Assembly: GCA_050014815.1 (NCBI GenBank)
Contig: JBEKCP010000113.1
Span: 1-11,678 of the forward strand
DNA length: 11,678 bases
Direction of reading: 5' to 3'
Source: JBEKCP01 sp050014815
Lineage (GTDB): Bacteria; Planctomycetota; Planctomycetia; Pirellulales; Thermoguttaceae
The position numbers and the translations under genes were made by a program. A model generated the notes under the pieces. The model saw only the letters and a program-made list of their open reading frames with translations, did no database searches and was not told where the DNA came from. Position 1 is the first letter of the stretch, and every line of letters starts with the position of its first letter. This document shows, in pieces, positions 6,597-11,678 of the stretch.

Positions 6597-7513
6597 GGTA
6601 CGAACCTCAGCATCAGAACGAATCCCACGATCGACAGGATCGCCGCGCCGACCAGAAGTTGGGGCACCTTGAGCAGGCTCAGTCGGGCCATCACCGATTC
6701 GATCACACCGGTCACCACCGCGACGATGAATACGCCGGCCACGAAGCCGGCGACCTGGGCCGGCCCGGAGAACCCGGCCAACGGCAGAAAGATGTTCGCC
6801 ACTAGCGCGCCCAGGAGCCACAGTTTCAGCGCGCCGCCGTAGAGGATGAAAGCCAGATCGGGCCCGCCGTGGTCGAGCACCATCACCTCGTGGATCATGG
6901 TGAGTTCCAGGTGCGTGTTGGGATCGTCCACCGGAATACGGCAGTTTTCGGCGAGAAACACGATCAGCAATCCGGCGGCCACCAGGAGCAGCGCGGGACC
7001 GGCCTGCAGCCAGTCGGGACCGGCGATGCCGCCCAAAATGCCGGACAGCGAAAACGAGCCGGTCGCGTACGCCAGCGCGGCGAGTCCCAGAATGAGCGCG
7101 GGCTCGGCCAGCGCGGCAAACTGTATCTCGCGGCTGGCACCCATGCCTTCAAAGCTCGAACCCGTGTCGAGCGCCGCGCAAACGGTCGTGAACCGCATCA
7201 GCCCCAGCAGGTACGCCAGCAGGACCAGGTCGCCCGGAAAAGCCAGCGGAGCGGCGAAGTCCCCAACGGGCACCAACAACAGCGCGGCGGCGACACAGGC
7301 CAGGCCGCCGGGCGGCGCCAGACGGAAAACCCAAGTCGTCGTCCGGCTATAGACGGCACCTTTCCGGAGAAGCTTGGCCAGGTCGTAATAGGCCTGCAGC
7401 AGCGAGGGGCCGCGTCGCCCGGCGAAGACCGCTTTGGTCCGGTTGATGATGCCCGGCAGCAGGGGCGCCAGCAACAGTCCGAGTACCGCGCAACTGAAGT
7501 TCCAGACGCTCAT
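6593..7513 (-). CDS. hyfC: HyfC/HycD-like membrane subunit (NuoH-like)
   Basis: This gene encodes 306 residues. The ATG at 7513 overlaps the HyfB-like stop (ATGA); an upstream in-frame ATG at 7687 lies inside the HyfB-like gene and is rejected. It is a hydrophobic protein with about eight spans. Conserved cytoplasmic loops of the family are clear: AGRRGPSLLQAYYDLAKLLR (31-50), FEGMGASREIQFAALAEP (121-138), and the very characteristic NCRIPVDDPNTHLELTMIHE (190-209) followed by VMVLDHGGPDLA. In complex I and group 4 hydrogenases this subunit anchors the soluble arm and forms part of the entry channel that couples the redox site to ion pumping. The charged loop residues are retained, so coupling may still work even though the large subunit has no Ni-Fe site. 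It lies in the same operon as its expected partners. Confidence 0.94.
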   Translation of the reverse strand: MSVWNFSCAVLGLLLAPLLPGIINRTKAVFAGRRGPSLLQAYYDLAKLLRKGAVYSRTTTWVFRLAPPGGLACVAAALLLVPVGDFAAPLAFPGDLVLLAYLLGLMRFTTVCAALDTGSSFEGMGASREIQFAALAEPALILGLAALAYATGSFSLSGILGGIAGPDWLQAGPALLLVAAGLLIVFLAENCRIPVDDPNTHLELTMIHEVMVLDHGGPDLAFILYGGALKLWLLGALVANIFLPLAGFSGPAQVAGFVAGVFIVAVVTGVIESVMARLSLLKVPQLLVGAAILSIVGFVLMLRFVP

Positions 7514-9495
7514 CCCGTCCCCAGTTTCCAAGCCAATAGAGCCAGCAGCGTCAGCACGATGTACAGAATATAGAAGTTCAGCCGCCCGTGCTGGAGCCAT
7601 TGGAATTTCGACAGGCCCCACTGGACCGCGAGGAACACGGGCTTGTAGAAACGCTCGCGGCTCATGTCCGGCGTCTCGGTTGAGCACGAGGCGCTCTGCG
7701 GGAAGAAGCCGTCGGGGGCCGAAAGCTTGCGGCGGGTGCCCAGCAGCGGTCCGAAGAAACGGGTGAGCGGGTCCGCGAACGACGACGCCGTGTACTGCAT
7801 ACGCGGTGTGGGCGCGCTATAGCCGCAATCCCACGTGCCCGATTCCTCCACCGAGCGCCTGGCCAGCAGCGCGGAACGGACGGCCGCCAGAATGGCGGCC
7901 AGCGCCAAGAGCCCCGCGCCGACCCACGCGACGACGGCCAGCGGCCCAGCGGCCGTGCGCGCCCAATCGCCCGGATCGGTCGCGCCGGCCAGTTGGCTCA
8001 CCACGGGAGCGAGCACGCCGATGACCAGCGGGGCCGAAACGCCGATCACCAGGCACAGGCCGGCCAGGAGAACGAGCGGGACGCGCATCGAGGGACCCGC
8101 CTCGTGGGCATGCCCCGCGTGGCTGGAACGCGCCTGGCCCAGGAAGATCGTTCCAAACGCCTTGGTGAAGCAGGCCGCGGCCAGGCCGCCGATCAGCGCC
8201 AGGCTGACGATGACCACCAGCGCCGCCACGATCACCGGGATGCCGGCGGCGCCCAGCAGACTGAAGGCCGCAAAGTAGATCAGGAACTCGCTGACGAATC
8301 CATTGAGCGGCGGCAGACCGCTGATCGCGGCCGCACCCACCAGAAACGTCGCGCCGGTGGTCGGCATGGACTTCAGCAGGCCGCCGAGATGGTCGATCTC
8401 GCGTGTGCCGGTGGCGTGCAACACCGACCCGGAATCCAAAAAGAGCAGGCTCTTGAAGATCGCGTGGTTGACCACGTGGAGGAGTCCGCCGGCAAAACCG
8501 AGCGCGGCCACCAGCGGAAGGTCGCTGCCGAGCCCGATCAGGCCAACCCCCAGTCCGAGCACGATGATGCCGATATTCTCCACGCTGTGGTAGGCCAGCA
8601 GGCGTTTCAGGTCGTGCTGGGCGAGTGCAAACAGCACGCCCAACACGCCGGAGACGGCCCCGATGCCCACCAGCAGATAGCCCCACCAAAGCTGCGGCGG
8701 ACCCAGCCAGAGCAGAGTGCGCACCAGGCCGTAGATGCCCGTCTTGATCATCACGCCGCTCATCACCGCGGACACATGCGATGGCGCCGCCGGATGGGCT
8801 TCCGGCAACCAAACGTGAAAGGGCATGAAGCCGGCCTTGGTCCCGAATCCGACCACCGCCAGCACGAAAGCCAGGCTGGCGACGTACGGCGTGCCGGCGA
8901 TCTGGGCAAAGCCCTCGAAGTCTAGCGATCCCGACGGCTGGCCCAACAGGACGAACAGCACCAGGAGAAAGGCGGTGCCGATGTGCGTGGCCACCAGATA
9001 GGTCCAACCGGCGCGGGCAACGCCGGCTTCTTCGTGCTCGAACAGCACCAGGAAGAACGACGAGAACGACATCGCCTCCCATGCGAGCAGGAAGAGCACG
9101 GCGTTGCGTGCCAGCACTACCAGCAGCATGCTGGCGGCCAGGAGGTTGAACATGAACCACGATACCCCCAGCGCCTTGCGGCCCTCGTACGGCCGCAAGT
9201 AGTCGCGCCCATAAACGGCGGCCAAGGCGCAGATCAACACCATCGGCAGCGTGAACAGTGCCGAAAGGGCGTCCATGCCGATGGCGAAGTTGGCGCCCGG
9301 TATCGACCACGGCTGGTGCAGGCCGGCAACGGATCCGCCCAGGAGCGCGCGGCTGGTGTCGACCAGCGCGGGAAGACTTCCCGCCACCGCGCCCGCGGGG
9401 CCGATCGCCTGGACCAGGCGCGGCCGCCGGGCCAGCGCCAGGCAGAGCACGCCCGTCGTAAACCAAATGGCCAGTGCCGTCAAGATCAGCGTCAC
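7510..9495 (-). CDS. hyfB: HyfB-like antiporter membrane subunit (NuoL/MrpA family)
   Basis: This gene encodes 661 residues, near E. coli HyfB (about 672). The start is GTG at 9495-9493, overlapping the regulator's stop (GTGA). The core has about 14 spans. Visible key residues are Glu140 in FLLAWEAMSF (helix 5), Lys220 in GFGTKAGFMPFHVWLPEAH (helix 7), Lys251 in GVMIKTGIYG (helix 8), the AQHDLKRLLAYHSVENIGII segment (291-310), and Lys348 in VVNHAIFKSLLF. All ion-path residues expected in this family are present, unlike the HyfF-like paralogue, which lacks the helix 8 Lys. After about residue 560 comes a HyfB-type C-terminal extension with TWDCGYSAPTPRMQYTASSF, followed by a last membrane helix (FYILYIVLTLLALLAW). 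It is the first pump subunit of the operon and is translationally coupled to the PTS IIA regulator. Confidence 0.94.
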   Translation of the reverse strand: MTLILTALAIWFTTGVLCLALARRPRLVQAIGPAGAVAGSLPALVDTSRALLGGSVAGLHQPWSIPGANFAIGMDALSALFTLPMVLICALAAVYGRDYLRPYEGRKALGVSWFMFNLLAASMLLVVLARNAVLFLLAWEAMSFSSFFLVLFEHEEAGVARAGWTYLVATHIGTAFLLVLFVLLGQPSGSLDFEGFAQIAGTPYVASLAFVLAVVGFGTKAGFMPFHVWLPEAHPAAPSHVSAVMSGVMIKTGIYGLVRTLLWLGPPQLWWGYLLVGIGAVSGVLGVLFALAQHDLKRLLAYHSVENIGIIVLGLGVGLIGLGSDLPLVAALGFAGGLLHVVNHAIFKSLLFLDSGSVLHATGTREIDHLGGLLKSMPTTGATFLVGAAAISGLPPLNGFVSEFLIYFAAFSLLGAAGIPVIVAALVVIVSLALIGGLAAACFTKAFGTIFLGQARSSHAGHAHEAGPSMRVPLVLLAGLCLVIGVSAPLVIGVLAPVVSQLAGATDPGDWARTAAGPLAVVAWVGAGLLALAAILAAVRSALLARRSVEESGTWDCGYSAPTPRMQYTASSFADPLTRFFGPLLGTRRKLSAPDGFFPQSASCSTETPDMSRERFYKPVFLAVQWGLSKFQWLQHGRLNFYILYIVLTLLALLAWKLGTG

Positions 9496-10205
9496 GGCTC
9501 GCTCTTCCCTTCGGCGGCGCGAAGATCAGGCTCCGCCGCCTTGCCGTCGATCGCCAGCGCGCAGGCCAGAATCTCCTCGCACGGCCTTTGCCGCGCGATC
9601 ACCTCCGCAAACACCGGCTGCCGCAGGGCGAAGGCCAGCCGCGACAGCAGGTGCAGATGAATCTTGACCGCGGGACTCACAATCGTGAAAAGGGTGTGGA
9701 CCGGTTTGCCGTCGACGGCTTCGAACTCGACGGGCGTCGCTAGAAAGCAGAGCGTCACCAGCGGCTGCAAAATGCGCATGACGATCGGGTTGCGCACGTG
9801 CGGAATGGCGATGCCGTCGCCGATGCCGGTGGACCCAAGCGATTCCCGCGCGAGAATGACGTCCAGCAGGAGGTCACGGTCCATCTCCTCCGGCAGCGGC
9901 ATGTGGTTGATGGCGGCGGCCAACGCCGCGTGCTTGTCCGCGCCGGGGACGCCATAGTGGATGCCACCCGCCACCAGGGCGGCGGAAAATGTCGAGGGCG
10001 CCGCGCCCGATACGTCCGGCGCGGCGAACATCTGAGGCGATACTCTGACACCCTGGCCGATAGCCCACTCCAGCAGTTCCACACGGTTAAAGCGATATTG
10101 TTCGTTCACGCGGTACGCAGGCAGCGTGCCTTGCTTGACCCAATGATAGATTGTCCTTTCGGACACTTTCAGCAACCGCGCGGAGTCTCTGACGGTAAGT
10201 TCCAC
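9492..10205 (-). CDS. HTH (excisionase-type) - PTS IIA(Ntr)-like fusion regulator
   Basis: This gene encodes 237 residues from a GTG start at 10205-10203; in-frame TAG at 10235-10233 limits any longer start. Residues 1-50 are a MerR/excisionase-type helix-turn-helix (HTH_17): ELTVRDSARLLKVSERTIYH, then QYRFNRVELLEWA. Residues 75-222 are a PTS EIIA type-2 (fructose/PtsN) domain: GVPGADKHAALAAAI, LLLDVILARESLGSTGIGDG, and IAIPHVRNP with His136 as the expected phosphorylated His, then LFTIVSPAVKIHLHLLSRLA. The protein is therefore probably a DNA-binding or partner-binding switch whose state depends on phosphorylation by the PTS. Joined HTH-IIA proteins are also known in Chlamydiae, which fits the PVC inference. 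As first gene of the operon, overlapping the HyfB-like gene by 4 nt, it is likely to regulate the Ehr operon or its activity. No EI, HPr or EIIB/C gene is in the window. Target and signal unknown. Confidence 0.9.
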   Translation of the reverse strand: MELTVRDSARLLKVSERTIYHWVKQGTLPAYRVNEQYRFNRVELLEWAIGQGVRVSPQMFAAPDVSGAAPSTFSAALVAGGIHYGVPGADKHAALAAAINHMPLPEEMDRDLLLDVILARESLGSTGIGDGIAIPHVRNPIVMRILQPLVTLCFLATPVEFEAVDGKPVHTLFTIVSPAVKIHLHLLSRLAFALRQPVFAEVIARQRPCEEILACALAIDGKAAEPDLRAAEGKSEP

Positions 10206-10260
10206 TGTTCCCAGATGCCTTCCAAGCGATTTCTAACAGGCAAAAAACGACAAACCGCAA

Positions 10261-10289
10261 ATCATATCCGCGCCAGCCGTATGTTGCAA
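10261..10289 (-). promoter_or_regulatory. Sigma70-like promoter candidate for the Ehr operon
   Basis: On the minus strand TTGCAA (10289-10284) and TATGAT (10266-10261) are spaced by exactly 17 bases. The -10 box matches the consensus at 5 of 6 positions and the -35 box at 4 of 6. Transcription would start near 10254, giving a leader of about 50 nt before the GTG at 10205. A GGAAGG (about 10223-10218) and a GGGAA nearer the start could serve as ribosome site. No sigma54 element with correct spacing was found. Confidence 0.5.
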
Positions 10290-10623
10290 GCGCATTTTCT
10301 GCATGGGCGACCGAACGATCGAAGAAATACCGTTCAATACGCTGAAAGCCACTACACAATGGGTGCGATCTCCTTGATACGCCTGAAAGCCGCGAAGGGG
10401 TTCCGGTTGAGAGTCGAGCAAGCGGGGTGCGCAAACTGGCGTTGATGAAAAAAGCATCCTTGCGGCAAGACATGGGCTGTGAAAAAGGCCAGATGAACCG
10501 GTCCCCACGTTTTTCCCGGAAGGATGCCCATGAATCATTCTCTCGTAACCTTGGTGCTGTTCGCAAGTGGAGTCGCGACTCTGCGCGAGGAACTCGTCGC
10601 AAGCATTCAAACGGAAGAAGGTC
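10290..10623. other. Intergenic region between operon promoter and transposase remnants
   Basis: I find no supported gene in these 334 bases on either strand; open frames here lack family features and good ribosome sites. An 8-base inverted repeat (GCATCCTT 10454-10461, AAGGATGC 10520-10527) is separated by 58 bases and may be chance. The right part is probably the leader of the degraded insertion sequence that follows. Confidence 0.45.
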
Positions 10624-10805
10624 GTGAACACGGCGGTGCAATTCACGTTGAACACGCCTTCACCGGCTGCCACGTTGGCCTTCGAGCAAGAGTTGGAGCA
10701 GCCGTCCCGCCAACTCAGGCGACAGGCGGTGGAATGGGCTTTCAACCGGGCGGAACCCGACGGCCCGCGGAATCGCTTCCGCACGACATCTATTACGAGG
10801 GGAAC
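10624..10805 (+). pseudogene. N-terminal fragment of a transposase, frameshifted and truncated
   Basis: GTG at 10624 follows a good ribosome site (GGAAGAAGG, 10613-10621). The frame reads MNTAVQFTLNTPSPAATLAF, then FEQELEQPSRQLRRQAVEWA, then FNRAEPDG. The pattern 'SPAATLAFE...VEWAFNRAEPDD' is one I associate with the N-terminus of planctomycete transposases of the ISKra4/UPF0236-like kind; the family name is tentative. Near 10760-10772 the reading frame shifts: the expected continuation SLPHDIYYEGNG is in another frame and ends at a TAG (10809-10811). So at least one indel and a premature stop are visible and the rest of the gene, including any catalytic domain, is gone. Confidence 0.55.
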
Positions 10806-10813
10806 GGCTAGGA

Positions 10814-10912
10814 TTGCTGCGGGTGGCCTTTGGTCGTTGGTCGGTCGAGCGTTGCTTCCGTGTGGCCAAAGACGAGTTGGGGATGGATCACTACCAGGTT
10901 CGCGGCTGGCGT
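10814..10912 (+). pseudogene. IS701/IS4-like transposase remnant (C-terminal catalytic block)
   Basis: A short stretch reads LRVAFGRWSVERCFRVAKDE followed by LGMDHYQVRGWR. This is the block of IS4/IS701-type DDE transposases that carries the third catalytic acidic residue (E in SVERCF) with the following Lys and the GxDHYxVR segment. Nothing upstream or downstream in this frame fits the rest of that family, so only about 33 codons survive. It starts three bases after the stop of the preceding fragment and is in a different frame from the following one. Confidence 0.6.
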
Positions 10913-10916
10913 TGGC

Positions 10917-11499
10917 GTCGCGGCTGCTGGTACGGGCTCGGGAGATTTCTTCGGAAAGTTGCCCGCACCGGTTTCACGACCGGAAGATCAAGCGGCTGTA
11001 CCTCTACGTCAGCCTCTTCGAGCGGCACACGGAACTGATCAAGCGTGGCAGGCGGGAGAAGCCGGTGGAGTTTGGCCACAAGGTGCTCTTGTGCGAGTCG
11101 GCGGAGAAGTTCATCACCGACTATGAGGTTTACGAGAAGCAGCTCCCCGACTGTGAGTTGACCGGGTCGGTCATCGAGCGTCACGAGAAGCTCTTTGGCA
11201 CGCGGCCCGAGGTGGTGGCGGCGGACAAGGGCTTCTGCCCGGAGGCGGAGAAGTTCGCCGCGTTGGCCGAGCAGGTGGAGACGCTGGCGATCCCGCGACG
11301 CATGCAGGACTTCATGGACAAGGTGCTGGCGCACTGGCAGGCCTTTCGCGCCGGGATCGAGGGGACTATTTCCGGTCTGAAACGGGCATTTCGGCTGATT
11401 CGCTGTTTCTTTCGCGGGTTTAGGAGTTTTGAGGCGGCCGTGGGGCTGGGCGTGTTCTGCCACAACTTGATCGTGCTGGCGGACCAAACGTCTGGCTGA
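10917..11499 (+). pseudogene. ISNCY-type transposase remnant, C-terminal ~190 residues
   Basis: The frame ending at TGA 11497-11499 holds the C-terminal half of a DDE transposase of the kind usually filed under ISNCY: LYVSLFERHTELIKRGRREK, PVEFGHKVLL, VVAADKGF with the second acidic residue (Asp, 11224-11226), IPRR, and HWQAFRAGIEGTISGLKRAF with the catalytic Glu (11359-11361), then GVFCHNLIVLA. Clear homology begins near 10975; 10917-10974 is plausible but weaker. The same frame is open back to 10567, but there it runs through the unrelated fragments described above, so the 310-residue reading is a chimera and not a working transposase. The first catalytic Asp region and the N-terminal domain are missing. 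This fragment shows no frameshift or stop and looks younger than its neighbours. Confidence 0.75.
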
Positions 11500-11678
11500 G
11501 GACGGCGACCAGAAAAAAACCGCCGTGGGAGATGACAACGCAAGGGAAACTATGCGCCGACGGGCGCGGCGCGCATCGTCTTGCTCGACCGAAGCTGCCC
11601 GCCTCGCCCACTTTGACATGCTAAACCCGGCCGGGCCGCAAAACGCCAGCGGCCACAATTGGGCAAAGTCAAAAAACA
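11500..11678. other. Non-coding tail downstream of the ISNCY remnant
   Basis: No gene is supported here. CCCGGCCGGG (11626-11635) is a perfect palindrome, and TTTGAC (11612-11617) with GTCAAA near 11668 form a weak inverted pair. One of these could be near the insertion-sequence end, but the left end is lost, so terminal repeats cannot be confirmed. Confidence 0.35.

Noticed and set aside
2153..10205. Complex I (nuo), Mrp antiporter or DAB inorganic-carbon pump
   Set aside because: There are no NuoE/F/G or NuoA/J genes and the small subunit has a hydrogenase-type C-x2-C. Mrp lacks the redox subunits. DAB needs DabA, which is absent. Gene order matches Hyf/Ehr.
10254..10280. Sigma54 promoter upstream of the regulator
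   Set aside because: The only GG...GC pair nearby has 9 bases between GG and GC where 10 are needed, and the rest of the consensus is poor.
10454..10527. 8-base inverted repeat as an insertion-sequence end or operator
   Set aside because: The arms are short, 58 bases apart, and have no matching partner at the right side of the remnants; chance is likely.
10427..10811. Small plus-strand open frames (66 and 95 residues) as genes
   Set aside because: They overlap the transposase fragment in other frames and show no family features, apart from the frameshifted transposase piece already described.

Overview
The window is GC-rich, bacterial and gene-dense. The most likely source is a member of the Planctomycetota (PVC group). 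That is an inference from three things: the style of the tyrosine-recombinase remnant (IMGHSREDMASVYRER), the transposase remnants, and a regulator that joins a helix-turn-helix to a PTS IIA domain. No rRNA, tRNA or CRISPR array was seen.

Layout. Positions 1-1644 (+ strand) hold the 3' end of a DUF2092 gene, a possible terminator, a small secreted Gly/His-rich protein and a 'host attachment' family protein. Positions 1645-2152 hold no intact gene but contain the catalytic C-terminal end of a tyrosine recombinase (integrase) remnant. Positions 2153-10205 (- strand) are one tightly packed operon of seven genes, read right to left: HTH-PTS IIA regulator, HyfB-like, HyfC-like, HyfE-like, HyfF-like, HyfG-like (large subunit), and a fused ferredoxin/HyfI-like small subunit. 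Four of the six junctions are 4-nt stop/start overlaps, and the other two gaps are 7 and 13 nt. A sigma70-like promoter lies at 10261-10289. From about 10624 to 11499 (+ strand) three transposase fragments of different kinds lie end to end.

The operon is the main point of interest. By gene order and subunit types it looks like a group 4 membrane-bound [NiFe] hydrogenase of the Hyf type. However, the large subunit has lost all four cysteines that bind the Ni-Fe centre: the CGIC position reads AGDT, and the DPCxxC position reads DPSFHNW. The small subunit keeps twelve cysteines for three [4Fe-4S] clusters, and the antiporter-like subunits keep their key Glu and Lys residues. This matches the poorly understood 'Ehr' (energy-converting hydrogenase-related) complexes: an ion-pumping membrane arm plus an electron wire, but no hydrogen site and no obvious quinone site. 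Its reaction is unknown. The PTS IIA regulator as first gene, overlapping the pump gene, suggests control by phosphorelay or carbon/nitrogen status.

The operon is flanked by mobile-element debris on both sides (integrase remnant left, transposase remnants right), which suggests an acquired or rearranged segment.
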